From positions 248,001 through 312,000 of the forward strand of contig NZ_LT965956.1 of the NCBI RefSeq assembly GCF_900240995.1: 64,000 bases of DNA, read 5' to 3'. The notes below the pieces were generated by a model. The model searched no databases, was not told the DNA's origin, and was given only the letters and a program-made list of their open reading frames with translations. This stretch comes from Bacillus sp. Marseille-P3661. Its GTDB lineage: Bacteria > Bacillota > Bacilli > Bacillales > Bacillaceae_J. Positions 1 to 8,886 of the stretch are shown here, one piece after another; positions within the stretch are counted from its first letter, which is position 1, and each line of letters starts with the position of its first letter. A program made the translations under genes and the position numbers.

Positions 1-689
1 CCCATATATTGTGGAAGATGAGCATATTCAACCTGAATAAAGCCAAGAAATCCTTCCCAGTGATCGATGGGATTATTAATTCGAACCAAAAAGGTCACTA
101 TCCCCGTCAAAAGTGCAAGAAAGAACAATTTTACATGGCTTAGTGAAGAAATAAAAGGCAATTCAATGGTTTTGTCTCGGAACAGTACCATAATGAATAC
201 ATAAATTATTGCGTAAACTAATAAATGTTCGATAAACCACATATGACCAAATTGAAAGTCTGGAAACGACGGACCCGTCCATCCACTCGGCTTTCCTTCA
301 AGTCCAAAATACACATTCACATAATAACTCCAAAAAGACCGATAGCCGTACGAACGATAATGAATATAGTAAGTGTACATTAAAATAGGCATGATAACGA
401 AGAATCCAAATAAAAGCGGAATCCCCAGTCTCTTGAACCTGCCCTTCAAAAAGATTTTTGGTCCCTTACTTTCAAGAGAGGCAGGCAAAAAATAGGCGGA
501 AATCAAAAAAAACAGGCTCATAAAGAACCCAGCGTTTACTGAAAAAAAACTCCCCAGCGGAACATAATCTTGACTTTTAAAATACCAAAATCCATTAGAG
601 CTTCCATACGGCTGTCCCACATGATGAACGACAACCAAAAGGGTCAAAAAAACTTTAAGATTATCTAAATAAAACAACCGATTTTTCAG
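1..689 (-). CDS. Acyltransferase 3 family membrane protein (partial, C-terminus outside window)
   Basis: The minus strand is open from about 689 to the window edge, giving some 229 codons. The protein begins with the typical acyltransferase-3 opening: a short basic stretch, Tyr-Leu-Asp-Asn-Leu-Lys, then a first membrane helix ending in a His-His pair. Several hydrophobic helices follow. Family members transfer acyl groups to surface sugars or other exported molecules; the acceptor cannot be inferred. No ATG is available in frame. A GGGGAGG ribosome site sits 7 bases before a CTG at 689, and a TTG lies four codons later at 677, so the start is CTG or TTG. The fold call is good, the start uncertain, and the rest of the gene is missing. 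Confidence 0.75.
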   Translation of the reverse strand, partial: MKNRLFYLDNLKVFLTLLVVVHHVGQPYGSSNGFWYFKSQDYVPLGSFFSVNAGFFMSLFFLISAYFLPASLESKGPKIFLKGRFKRLGIPLLFGFFVIMPILMYTYYIHYRSYGYRSFWSYYVNVYFGLEGKPSGWTGPSFPDFQFGHMWFIEHLLVYAIIYVFIMVLFRDKTIELPFISSLSHVKLFFLALLTGIVTFLVRINNPIDHWEGFLGFIQVEYAHLPQYM

Positions 690-978
690 TCTACTTCCTC
701 CCCAATGATAAAGTATCTCCTATATTGTTTTAACAGTAAATTCTTTCAATTTAAATGTTTATACCACCCTCCCCTTTAACTCGACTTACCATAAATTACC
801 TTTTGTTTAATATCCCCTAAGAGATGCATATTTTTTAAACATTCATAACTAGTAACTATTTTGCTGTGCCATTTCTAACAGATAAAGTTTTATGATGTAC
901 TTTGGTCCTTTACTCTTGCTATTTAAAAAACACTACTCGATAAAAGGAAACAGAGTTTCTATATGATATCCGCAACTA

Positions 979-2256
979 TTAATAATCATGAACACCTGCA
1001 GCAATTTTAATTTGCGCTTGATGATCCGGATCTTGTTGATCATCTAAATGTCGGGTACTATTCTTAAAATGGAGATCAAAATGACCTTCAAATTCGTTAT
1101 CTAAAATATATTGCTTTTCATGCGGCATAAATGACATGGACGCCGCTAGCTTTCGTTCGCCCACTTCAACCGTAACCGCCCTACGATTCCAACTAAACCC
1201 TCCCCATACTTCTTTCGCCTTTTCAGTATCCTTTAGAGTTAGCGGTTCTGCATCCGCATGATTCACACCCATTGTTCGTTTAATTTTAAAAGACATGCCC
1301 GTTTCGTAGTCAGTAACCGTTGCAATTTCACCGATTGGCAATAAGAACTTCGCTTCAGTCCACCAATCTAAGTATTCTCCGTGATTTTCACTTACTTGTG
1401 ATTGAACTGGAATTACACGAACAGGTATTTGTAACCGTTCTCCTATTCGTATTATACTTTCTTCAGTTAATCCATTATATGCTAGCAAATCATGTAACGG
1501 TATTTTGAATGCTGTACTGATCATCCACAAACTATCACCTTTCTTAACTTCATATGGAATAGGTTCTATTGTAGTATTATTTATAGAGTCTTTTTTCTCG
1601 ACATTTATATTAGAAGGTTGGTCATGTTCAATCCCAAGGTTGTTTTCTGTATCGTTAGGCGATCGAAGTGTTTCCTCCTTTTGATCTATTTCAAAGATTA
1701 CTTTCTGTTCAGTGTTATCCGTTTCTTCAATTTTCTTATAAAGGTATAGAATCTGATTCGCTTGCAATTTATCATCTTTCATTTGATTGAGCCATTGAAT
1801 TTTCGGTACGCTCACCCCAGATTTTCGTGAGATTGTCCATAAAGAATCTCCCTCTTTCACTCTATATGGCTCTAAGTTTTGAAGTATAAACGAATGTTCA
1901 GTACTTTCAATGCTAATATGTAAAGCGTTCGTTATAAAACGTAGCGGGATATAAGATTTATTGTTTTTAATAAAAACTGATGGTATCGTGTGGTACTGTT
2001 TATTAACCCTTGCAACAGACGAATTAGATTGTACTTGAATAACAGTATCATCTTTATGAATCCGAATAGTTTTTGTTTGTGGCTCCCATTCAGTTTTCGC
2101 TTGAAGCTTTGAGTGTAAAAATTCCACAGGTATATAGGCTGTGTTGTCTTTTATCATCGTTTGGTTTTTAGGGAGCTCAATAGATTCTGCTTGCGCAAGT
2201 TCTCCTCCCCATAAAAAACACATAGCAGTTATTCCAACCCTAATGAATCGTTTCAA
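979..2256 (-). CDS. Secreted stalk-domain protein with two LysM repeats
   Basis: The protein of about 425 residues has a signal peptide ending near AQA. A copper-amine-oxidase-N-like stalk domain follows (about residues 25-125, with IPVEFL and YIPLRFI motifs). Then come two LysM peptidoglycan-binding repeats (each starting Tyr-x-Val-Lys-x-Gly-Asp-Ser-Leu-Trp, near 130 and 235) separated by a polar linker. The last 130 residues are rich in His and Asp, and I cannot assign them to a family. It is probably attached to the cell wall. The GTG at 2268 is too close to the AAAGGAAAG site; the TTG at 2256, five bases after GGTGA, gives a cleaner signal peptide and is preferred. It appears to be transcribed alone. 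Confidence 0.75.
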   Translation of the reverse strand: MKRFIRVGITAMCFLWGGELAQAESIELPKNQTMIKDNTAYIPVEFLHSKLQAKTEWEPQTKTIRIHKDDTVIQVQSNSSVARVNKQYHTIPSVFIKNNKSYIPLRFITNALHISIESTEHSFILQNLEPYRVKEGDSLWTISRKSGVSVPKIQWLNQMKDDKLQANQILYLYKKIEETDNTEQKVIFEIDQKEETLRSPNDTENNLGIEHDQPSNINVEKKDSINNTTIEPIPYEVKKGDSLWMISTAFKIPLHDLLAYNGLTEESIIRIGERLQIPVRVIPVQSQVSENHGEYLDWWTEAKFLLPIGEIATVTDYETGMSFKIKRTMGVNHADAEPLTLKDTEKAKEVWGGFSWNRRAVTVEVGERKLAASMSFMPHEKQYILDNEFEGHFDLHFKNSTRHLDDQQDPDHQAQIKIAAGVHDY

Positions 2257-2416
2257 ATCTATCACCACTTTCCTTTTCTTTCTATTTGCTATATTTATTC
2301 TTCAAAAACATAATAACTCCTGCCTATGATTCGACAATAGTTTACTATGGCCATATAGAAAGGACTATCCTACTATTATTGGTGGAATCATAGTTAACTA
2401 CATTCTTATTCTTAAT

Positions 2417-2642
2417 AAGAGGCCGGGACAAAAGTGTTCTATCAAAAGAGAAATTCGAACTACCACTCCGGAATATACTTCGCAGGATACCACGGGCGGC
2501 TGATGAGCCTCCACGTGCTAACGCACTGTGGGGTCTCATCTAGGCCTTTCCTCCCGTAGGAGTCTGCGTATATTTCCTCCGCTAATATAGTGAATAGTTC
2601 GTCTTTTGAGTTAAACAAATTAGTTATGTCCCAACCTCTTTT
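2417..2642. repeat. Dispersed Bacillus-type intergenic element with imperfect terminal inverted repeats
   Basis: The ends mirror each other: AAGAGGCCGGGACAAAAGT on the left and, read on the other strand, AAGAGGTTGGGACATAACT on the right. Inside, the minus strand can fold into nested hairpins: GGAAATATAC with GTATATTCC, and GATGAG-x-CCCCAC-AGTGC-gtta-GCAC-x-TGG-GG-CTCATC. The core is markedly more GC-rich than the flanks. From memory, similar GACTCC-x-GGGAG...GAGACCCC elements are scattered between genes in many Bacillus genomes. It looks like a MITE-like or structured-RNA repeat. A 64-codon open frame inside it has no ribosome site and is not considered a gene. Confidence 0.65.
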
Positions 2643-2693
2643 CGCTGTAATAGGAGTGTTACTTATTTAAGTAATTAGCATTATTGTCCACCA

Positions 2694-3710
2694 TTGATCT
2701 GACTCCTTTTCAGCTTTAGCTGCTTTTCCTGTCAGAATACCAGCCTGATTCTGACTCCTTTTCGGATTTAGCTCGTTTTTCAGTCAGAATACCTCGCTAA
2801 TTCTGACTCCTTTTCAGCTTTAGCTCCTATTTCAGTCAGAATAATAGCCTGATTCTGACTCCTTTTCCGCTATAGCTCGTTTTTCAGTCAGAATACCTCG
2901 CTAATTCTGACTCCTTTTCAGCTTTAGCTCGTTTTTCAGTCAGAATACCTCGCTAATTCTGACTCCTTTTCAGCTTTAGCTCCTATTTCAGTCAGAATAC
3001 CAGCCTGATTCTGACTCCTTTTCAGCTTTAGCTCCTATTTCTGTCAGAATAATAGCCTGATTCTGACTCCTTTTCGGCTATAGCTCGTTTTTCAGTCAGA
3101 ATACCTCGCTAATTCTGACTCCTTTTCCGCTATAGCTCGTTTTTCAGTCAGAATACCTCGCTAATTCTGACTCCTTTTCCGCTATAGCTCGTTTTTCAGT
3201 CAGAATACCTCGCTAATTCTGACTCATTTCAGCTATAGCTCGTTTTTCAGTCAGAATACCTCGCTAATTCTGACTCCTTTTCAGCTTTAGCTCCTATTTC
3301 TGTCAGAATAATAGCCTGATTCTGACTCCTTTTCAGCTTCAGCTGCTTTTCCTGTCAGAATACCAGCCTGATTCTGACTCCTTTTCGGCTTTAGCTGCTT
3401 TTTCTGTCAGAATGCCAGCCTGATTCTGACTCCTTTTCAGCTTTAGCTGCTTTTCCTGTCAGAATAATAGCCTGATTCTGACTCCTTTTCGGATTTAGCT
3501 CCTTTTACAGTCAGAATACTTCGCTAATTCTGACTCCTTTTCAGCTTCAGCTGCTTTTCCTGTCAGAATACCAGCCTGATTCTGACTCCTTTTCGGATTT
3601 AGCTCCTTTTACAGTCAGAATACTTCGCTAATTCTGACTCCTTTTCAGCTTCAGCTGCTTTTCCTGGCAGAATAATAGCCTAATTCTGACTCCTTTTCAG
3701 CTTTAGCTCA
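2694..3710. repeat. Tandem array of about 20 units of 52 bp
   Basis: The motif TCTGACTC recurs 20 times at a spacing of 52 bp. Each unit carries 9-base arms, ATTCTGACT and AGTCAGAAT, separated by about 25 bases containing AGCTTTAGCT. Short linkers vary among a few types (ACCTCGCTA, ACCAGCCTG, AATAGCCTG, ACTTCGCTA). The units are imperfect copies with no unique spacers and no plausible coding frame. The array fills the gap between the element at 2417-2642 and the HTH gene at 3928. Confidence 0.9.
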
Positions 3711-3864
3711 TCTATTCTTATAAAATGTAATTTGACAGGTACTTGCCTGAAAGAATGACAGAATCAGCCTGCCAATTTAATATAAGTATATTTCTACTAC
3801 ACGCTATTTTCATCGTACAACAGCTAGATCACTAGATATACGTTCAATAAACTATGCCCAAAAA

Positions 3865-3903
3865 CCCTGCCTGAAACGTAATAAAATTACGTTTCAGGCA
3901 GGG
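3865..3903 (-). terminator. Intrinsic terminator after the HTH gene
   Basis: An 18-bp perfect stem (CCCTGCCTGAAACGTAAT with its complement) has a three-base loop. On the minus strand it is followed by TTTTTGGG. It lies 25 bases beyond the end of the gene at 3928. Confidence 0.85.
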
Positions 3904-3927
3904 TAATTTTTATTTAGATCTTCCTCT

Positions 3928-4146
3928 TTAATGTCGCCGCATGAATAGAATATAAAAGTATTTTTTCAAATCCCAGAAATAATACTTCCTTCGACTTCTT
4001 TTAACTAGTGACATTTCAATCAAGCCTTTTTCACTTAATTTAATCAGAACCCGCTTGACGGTTCGTTCCGAAAGTAAAGCATGTTTGGGAATTTCTTTAA
4101 TACTTGGATAGACTTTTCGGTTCGTTTTTTTCATGATAACATTCAA
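3928..4146 (-). CDS. Small winged-helix (HTH_36-like) DNA-binding protein
   Basis: The protein has 72 residues and is very basic. Residues 12-48 match the helix-turn-helix pattern common in HTH_36 and replication-initiator-type domains: Tyr-Pro-Ser-x-x-Glu-Ile-x-x-x-x-x-Leu-Ser-Glu-Arg-Thr-Val-Lys-Arg, then LSEKGLIE. A basic, aromatic tail follows. It starts 33 bp after the MFS gene stop on the same strand and ends at a strong terminator, so the two may be co-transcribed. A second possible start is the Met at codon 5. Proteins with this domain are usually longer, so it may be a stand-alone regulator or a remnant. The target is unknown. Confidence 0.6.
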   Translation of the reverse strand: MNVIMKKTNRKVYPSIKEIPKHALLSERTVKRVLIKLSEKGLIEMSLVKRSRRKYYFWDLKKYFYILFMRRH

Positions 4147-4179
4147 AAATATTTAAATAGCTGATATTGAATTAAATTC

Positions 4180-5415
4180 TTAAGTCTGGTGACGCTTTTC
4201 CTTAATTAAAAGCACTCCAATCAAGCCGATAATAGAGAAAACAACTGGAGTGATAAAACCGTAATAATATCCATCACTTACACTACCTGAGACAACCTGA
4301 AAATGATCTAATATTTTTCCAAAAATGCTTGGGAGCAGTACAGCGCTTAGAAATCCACCCGTATTCGCAAATCCCGAGACAAAGCCAGATTCTTTAATAG
4401 GAAAAGATTGCCGAACTGCAGCAAAGGTTAAGGCATTTGCACCATATGCAAGGCCAATAATAAAGAAAAGTATCGTTAACAAAAGGACTGGCGGATTCCC
4501 ATTGAATAAAAGAAAGACGGACCAACTCAGTAAAATAATGATGTGAACCACAATATACGGGCGTTTGATTGTTTTTAACTGACTAGCAATCCAACTAGCT
4601 AAAGGAGCACCAATAAGTGCACCCATCAAGCCAATCATAATGAGTTGACTTGCATCTGACCGTGTCATTCCATACACATTCATCCCATAGGGCACTCCCC
4701 ATGAACTGATAAACCCTACATATGTTCCGACAATTCCAAAGTGGCATAAAAATAATGCCCATGCTTGCCGATTAGAAAAAATTCTTCGTAGTAATTCCCA
4801 TGTTTTTTCACGCTGTTTTTCATTATTAGTAAATAGCGATTGTTTTGGTTTTTTTAAAAGGACAAAATAAAGGAGAATACCACAAAAACATAGCAATAGG
4901 CCCGCTGAAAAAAAGGCCAATCTCCAACCAAGGAGGTCAATTAATAAAGAGAAAGGGACTGTCGCCAAAAGGAAACCAAGGCTTCCTGTCATTGCTACTA
5001 TACCAATTAATCGTGTAAATTCCTTTGAGCTAAACCATTGGCTTAAAATTAACACCATATTGACCCAGATGGTCGCATCTCCCAATCCAATCAACAATCT
5101 TGCAAAAAACAACATAAATTCATGTGTGCCAAGACTATATAGAATGGTACCTATTCCCGTAAGAAAAGCTCCAATAATCAGAAAAAAGTTCGGCCCATAG
5201 CGATCAGCTAAAATCCCCATTGGAATTTGCAAACCAGTATATACGAAAAATTGAATACTTGTTACTAACCCAATTGTTGTTGCGGTTACATTAAAATCTA
5301 ACATGACTTGGTCAGTAATCAATCCTGGAGCGGTTCGTTGGCTCGACATTAATACATAAGTAAACAATACAGAAGCAAATACAACCCATCTAAACCGGCT
5401 ATTTTTTCTGTCCAA
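4180..5415 (-). CDS. MFS transporter (12 TM)
   Basis: This 411-residue integral membrane protein has about 12 hydrophobic helices. The family loop between helices 2 and 3 is present (GILADRYGPN, near residue 70). The N-terminal region with Ser-Gln-Arg-Thr-Ala-Pro-Gly-Leu resembles organic-anion or nitrate/cyanate-type MFS members. It starts at TTG, nine bases after an AGGAG ribosome site. The small HTH gene follows 33 bp downstream and could be a linked regulator. The substrate cannot be told from sequence. Confidence 0.85.
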   Translation of the reverse strand: MDRKNSRFRWVVFASVLFTYVLMSSQRTAPGLITDQVMLDFNVTATTIGLVTSIQFFVYTGLQIPMGILADRYGPNFFLIIGAFLTGIGTILYSLGTHEFMLFFARLLIGLGDATIWVNMVLILSQWFSSKEFTRLIGIVAMTGSLGFLLATVPFSLLIDLLGWRLAFFSAGLLLCFCGILLYFVLLKKPKQSLFTNNEKQREKTWELLRRIFSNRQAWALFLCHFGIVGTYVGFISSWGVPYGMNVYGMTRSDASQLIMIGLMGALIGAPLASWIASQLKTIKRPYIVVHIIILLSWSVFLLFNGNPPVLLLTILFFIIGLAYGANALTFAAVRQSFPIKESGFVSGFANTGGFLSAVLLPSIFGKILDHFQVVSGSVSDGYYYGFITPVVFSIIGLIGVLLIKEKRHQT

Positions 5416-5621
5416 TGATATCTACTCCTGTTATCTTTTACTATATATATATGGATTACGGTAACGGTAGGAACCTGTTTTTAATAAGTATTTCCGATTT
5501 GATTAGGAGCAAATGTAGCTCGATTCATAAATGTGATGGTGCTTGTTACTATTTCTAATTAAATTGTTGTTAGAGATAGTCTATTTCGATAGAATAGTAG
5601 CAGAAAGAGGTGATAGATTTA

Positions 5622-6569
5622 GTGTCGCAACTAAATATAAGCAATATTGAGAAGAGAACTTTCTTTCAGTGGATTAATTTTGCAATTCCATACATATATA
5701 CTGCTGGCATAATATTAATTTTACTTTGGATGGTTACAGCCACACTTATGATTGGAATCACTACTATTAAAGAGAATCCTAAAGAACTATTTTTACAATC
5801 AGAAAATACTTCATCCTCTTTAAGTACACCACCGAAAGAGAATGCTGCTAAAGCAGTTTCCGCTATCAATAAGCCAGCGCAAGAAACATGGTTGAATGTT
5901 TTAGTTAAGCCTATTGTAGAATCGAATTTTAATAAAGTAATCTTTCGAGGTCTCTTTTTACTGTTAATTTGGATGCTACTATTTTTAATAATTCCTGTTG
6001 CATTTAAACGGTTACGAAGATTTAAATTTTTTAATATGGAATTTGAGGTTGACACTGTGGAACAGGCTGCGATTGAAGCGGTTGAAATAAGTGGAACCAA
6101 AGCTAAACTAATGGCTTATTTAACGAGTGATCATGCAACTGGAAGGACAATTGAGTTTTTAAATGCCACAACTATTGATTATAGCGAAGTCCTAGAATAC
6201 TTTTTAGCTGAAATTCAAGCTGGATACAAGAATTATCCGCTCAATGCTACCTTTTCATATGATATACATAGCAGTATCAGTTCTGTTCCGAATGAACTGC
6301 ATGACCTAGTTGAAGAATCAAAAGAAACCGGCGAAACGGCAATTCTGAACAAAATTGACCAAGAAAATCTATTTAAGAAAAATTATCTTGTATTCTACTT
6401 TTGTTATGGTGAAGATGCCTATATAACAGTGATTAGCAGCTATACTTATTCTTTTGACATATTTGACAGATACCTTTTCGAATTATTACATAATACGGTT
6501 AGTAAAAATGTTGAGAATATTGAGTACATGGTGGCCTTAACAGTTGGCGAGGATGAACACGGAGTATGA
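5622..6569 (+). CDS. Uncharacterised membrane protein with two TM helices
   Basis: I do not recognise the family. The protein of about 315 residues has one membrane helix near residues 20-45, a roughly 55-residue polar segment, a second helix near 105-130 followed by a basic KRLRRFK stop, and a C-terminal soluble domain of about 180 residues. That layout suggests a cytosolic C-terminus with an extracellular loop. An upstream in-frame GTG at 5610 lies inside the ribosome site (AGAGGTGA), so the GTG at 5622, eight bases after it, is the likely start. A small basic-protein gene follows 57 bp downstream on the same strand and may share its transcript. Confidence 0.65.
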   Translation: MSQLNISNIEKRTFFQWINFAIPYIYTAGIILILLWMVTATLMIGITTIKENPKELFLQSENTSSSLSTPPKENAAKAVSAINKPAQETWLNVLVKPIVESNFNKVIFRGLFLLLIWMLLFLIIPVAFKRLRRFKFFNMEFEVDTVEQAAIEAVEISGTKAKLMAYLTSDHATGRTIEFLNATTIDYSEVLEYFLAEIQAGYKNYPLNATFSYDIHSSISSVPNELHDLVEESKETGETAILNKIDQENLFKKNYLVFYFCYGEDAYITVISSYTYSFDIFDRYLFELLHNTVSKNVENIEYMVALTVGEDEHGV

Positions 6570-6626
6570 ATCAATCTTGACGAATGAAAGTGTATCCATA
6601 TATTATTAAATAAAGGAGTGAAAAAA

Positions 6627-6821
6627 ATGGCAAAAACTAAAACTCCAATTAGAATTCAAGATATAAAAGAACGGGCTGCAAAAAAATTAGGTCAAAATAC
6701 CGAACGTAATACTAAACGAACCAACAAGAATAATGTAACTGGTAGCATGGTTAAACCCATCCATGTAAGTAAAACAGATCCGTTAGTCAAAAGAATGACC
6801 AATTATCAAAAAATTAATTAA
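6627..6821 (+). CDS. Small basic protein, unknown function
   Basis: This 64-residue protein is rich in Lys, Arg, Thr and Asn with no hydrophobic segment, and begins MAKTKTP. An AAAGGAG ribosome site lies eight bases before the ATG at 6627; a GTG three codons upstream overlaps that site and is rejected. The gene ends just before a clear terminator. Composition suggests a nucleic-acid-binding or intrinsically disordered protein, but no family is recognised. Confidence 0.6.
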   Translation: MAKTKTPIRIQDIKERAAKKLGQNTERNTKRTNKNNVTGSMVKPIHVSKTDPLVKRMTNYQKIN

Positions 6822-6830
6822 CCTACCTTC

Positions 6831-6860
6831 CCCGCTTTGAAATAAAGCGGGATTTTATTT
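6831..6860 (+). terminator. Terminator after the small basic protein gene
   Basis: The stem CCCGCTTT with AAAGCGGG has a short loop and is followed by a T-rich tract on the plus strand. The minus-strand side has no T-run, so it serves the plus-strand genes. Confidence 0.8.
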
Positions 6861-7025
6861 ATTGTTTATATATTTTGAGTGTTTTTTAGCAAGATCTTGC
6901 ATCAGTGGTGAACGGCCTACTAAATCTGCTGGACGTCTTATCGGTAAATAACCTAAATTAATGTCTCTTATGCTTTTAAATTTCTCTCCGTTTATATATC
7001 TTTCATATATATTAGATACCTTCAC
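6855..7025 (-). CDS. Small ORF, 56-residue protein of unknown function
   Basis: This short open frame starts at GTG (7025) about 11 bases after an AAGGAAG site. It encodes MKVSNIYERY through KKHSKYINNK, a basic soluble protein with a distinct central segment (GYLPIRRPADLVGRSP). The frame is bounded upstream by an in-frame TGA nine bases before the start. The ordered mix of Gly, Pro, Arg and Leu is unlike the AT-rich noise around it, and it converges neatly on the gene at 6627. I cannot name a family. It may be a real short gene or the tail of a degraded one. Confidence 0.45.
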   Translation of the reverse strand: MKVSNIYERYINGEKFKSIRDINLGYLPIRRPADLVGRSPLMQDLAKKHSKYINNK

Positions 7026-7118
7026 ATGTATTCACTTCCTTCCCGGTAAGTCTGTTCACTATTTTCACTATTCATTCTATTATATTCATCGGGTTCTCCA
7101 TTATATACATATCCATGC

Positions 7119-7160
7119 AAAAGAGGTTATTTCAAATTGCAACTGAAATAACCTCTTTTA
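7119..7160 (-). terminator. Terminator after bshB2
   Basis: The long stem AAAGAGGTTATTTC pairs with GAAATAACCTCTTT around an 11-base loop. It lies 50 bases beyond the end of bshB2 on the minus strand. Confidence 0.7.
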
Positions 7161-7209
7161 TAGTCTCGTTTATTTAATTATAAAATCATACATATCAGAA
7201 CTTTCAAAA

Positions 7210-7875
7210 TTAGTCAAATTTTGAATAGGTCCAAAATCGTTCGGTTTTTATCATATCTTGAATTTCTGGAGCCTTATTAATAAGTTTTTCAGGCAAACCT
7301 TCCATAAATCCTGCTACTTGTGTTTTATGTGATAGAATACAAGCAATTTTCTTGTCTTGAACAGAAGTGACATCTACGACCACATCTGGTTCCCCTAACT
7401 TTTCGTAACAGTCATTGGAAAAAGCTACACAATGCAGCTTTGGGCGGTCAGCTGCTGGCATTTGCTTGATCGCATGAACGACGGCATAACCTGTAGCTTC
7501 ATGGTCAGGATGAACGCTAAAACCAGGATAAAATGTAATAACAAGTGACGGCTTTAGTTCATCAATAAATTCACGAAAGCGTCCGGCTAACTCATCTAGG
7601 TCCTCAAATTCCAATGTTTTATCACGCAAGCCTAGCATACGTAAATCATCAATATCAATGGCTTTCACGGCATTTAAAAGCTCATTTTTTCGGATATGAG
7701 GTAGACTTTCGCGCGTGGCAATTGGTGGCGTCCCCATGTTTCGTCCCATTTCACCTAGTGTACAGCAAACGTATGTAACCGGTGTACCTTTTTCCCTATG
7801 TAAGGCAATTGTTCCAGAAATTCCAAAGGCTTCGTCATCCGGATGCGGTAGAATGACTAAAATACGGCTTTCCAT
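7210..7875 (-). CDS. bshB2: Bacillithiol biosynthesis deacetylase BshB2
   Basis: This 221-residue LmbE/PIG-L-family zinc deacetylase removes acetate from GlcNAc-malate in bacillithiol synthesis. Visible motifs are the zinc-binding Pro-His-Pro-Asp-Asp-Glu near residues 10-16 and the second metal motif His-Pro-Asp-His-Glu near 121-126. Length matches the family. It lies directly downstream of a YojF homologue, as in the B. subtilis yojF-yojG pair, which supports BshB2 over BshB1. The start is ATG behind an AAAGGAGTG ribosome site, and a hairpin terminator follows at 7119-7160. Confidence 0.9.
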   Translation of the reverse strand: MESRILVILPHPDDEAFGISGTIALHREKGTPVTYVCCTLGEMGRNMGTPPIATRESLPHIRKNELLNAVKAIDIDDLRMLGLRDKTLEFEDLDELAGRFREFIDELKPSLVITFYPGFSVHPDHEATGYAVVHAIKQMPAADRPKLHCVAFSNDCYEKLGEPDVVVDVTSVQDKKIACILSHKTQVAGFMEGLPEKLINKAPEIQDMIKTERFWTYSKFD

Positions 7876-7906
7876 TAAAACACTCCTTTACCATGTTTCT
7901 TCTTTG

Positions 7907-8251
7907 TTAAAATGGTTCTGTACTTAGCTGGCAAGCAACAGCTAATTTACCATTAGCATCATGCCCAGCTAATAATAATCGATTTTTTTCATCAACTTCC
8001 CAATGTGTCAAACCTTCAGCATAAACCCAGCCATTTTCCATCTTCATGCCAACACGGTATGGTCCATTACCAGTAATTTTAGCATGGTGATAGCGAATAA
8101 CACCGTTTCGGATATAAGCTCCAACAGTCATGACAGATTGGTCTTTATGCGCCGCATATGCACCATTGGTTGTTTCTAAATGTAAATATAGATCTAGCTC
8201 GTTAAATTCATTTAGTTTGCTTTGAACTTCAGAAGGGCTAATTGGTTTCAA
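7907..8251 (-). CDS. yojF: YojF-like protein (DUF1806)
   Basis: The protein of about 114 residues has the family signature YLHLETTNGAYA, then TGNGPYRVG and W-x-YAEGLTHWE. An ATG at 8269 precedes the ribosome site, while AAGGAGG seven bases before the TTG at 8251 fixes the start there, giving a length close to B. subtilis YojF. The family's role is unknown, but its steady pairing with bshB2 (31 bp gap here) suggests a link to bacillithiol metabolism. Confidence 0.85.
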   Translation of the reverse strand: MKPISPSEVQSKLNEFNELDLYLHLETTNGAYAAHKDQSVMTVGAYIRNGVIRYHHAKITGNGPYRVGMKMENGWVYAEGLTHWEVDEKNRLLLAGHDANGKLAVACQLSTEPF

Positions 8252-8350
8252 ACGGAAATCCTCCTTCATGTAATGTAATTGTAATGTCGATAAGTTTTAT
8301 ATTATCAAAAAATACGAGGTAAGTCTCATTATAAACACTTAACGAAGAGA

Positions 8351-8415
8351 TAAAAGGGATAAGCACCTCCCACGTGGAAAATGAAATGTAATGGAGGCAC
8401 CATATCCCTGTTTTA
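8351..8415 (-). terminator. Large hairpin at the end of the ParB-like gene
   Basis: The outer arms AGGGATA/TATCCCT and inner arms CCTCC/GGAGG form one long imperfect hairpin. On the minus strand the hairpin ends in TTTTATC. It overlaps the stop codon of the gene at 8413. Confidence 0.55.
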
Positions 8416-8886
8416 TTCATTTTTAATAATTTGATTAACTTTATTTCTCATTGAAGCAATCACAGTTTTCTTATAACGTATCCCTAATAGCAATATTCGT
8501 AATTGTTGGCTCCTGGTTAACGAATTAAACCGTGGTTCTTGTTTCAAAAAAGTTCGAACTATACTCCAGCTTTTTGGTGCCATTGGAAAATCATCCAATG
8601 GTTGCTTTTTAAACATACGGTTAAATAAACCCTTAACCCTCACCTTTTCGCTTTCGGCCACAATACATGGTGCATATAAATTTTTCGTGTATTTTCTTAG
8701 AAACTCAAAACGCTCTATGCCACTTACAATCACATAGCTATCATCTTTGTTATTTTTTTTGACAACCAACATATTCATGCAATCCCACATTACCCGCTGT
8801 AGCTTCTTTATTGGTTCATTCAATTTAAATGATGGATCAGGTGGTTTCAGCTTGTTTAATGGAAGATAATGTACGGTGAATTTCAT
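8413..8886 (-). CDS. ParB/sulfiredoxin-fold-like protein
   Basis: This soluble protein of about 157 residues has an N-terminal part that resembles ParB-like nuclease/sulfiredoxin domains: L-x-x-LKPPDPSF, a helical segment, then SYVIVSGIERFEFLRKY, the equivalent of the family's 'V-x-G-x-R-x-x-A' stretch. The C-terminal 70 residues are basic. The start is the ATG at 8886 with an AAAGGGGGTGG site eight bases before it; an upstream GTG-type start is not supported. It is monocistronic with its own terminator and has no ParA neighbour. Function unknown; the domain call rests on pattern alone. Confidence 0.55.
   Translation of the reverse strand: MKFTVHYLPLNKLKPPDPSFKLNEPIKKLQRVMWDCMNMLVVKKNNKDDSYVIVSGIERFEFLRKYTKNLYAPCIVAESEKVRVKGLFNRMFKKQPLDDFPMAPKSWSIVRTFLKQEPRFNSLTRSQQLRILLLGIRYKKTVIASMRNKVNQIIKNE

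Noticed and set aside
2345-2539. 64-codon frame on the minus strand
   Set aside because: It lies in the dispersed structured element and lacks a ribosome site.
2694-3710. CRISPR array
   Set aside because: Units follow each other directly with no unique spacers, and no cas genes are present.
8238-8420. 60-codon frame between yojF and the ParB-like gene
   Set aside because: Overlaps the ribosome site and start of yojF and the hairpin at 8351-8415; composition looks random.
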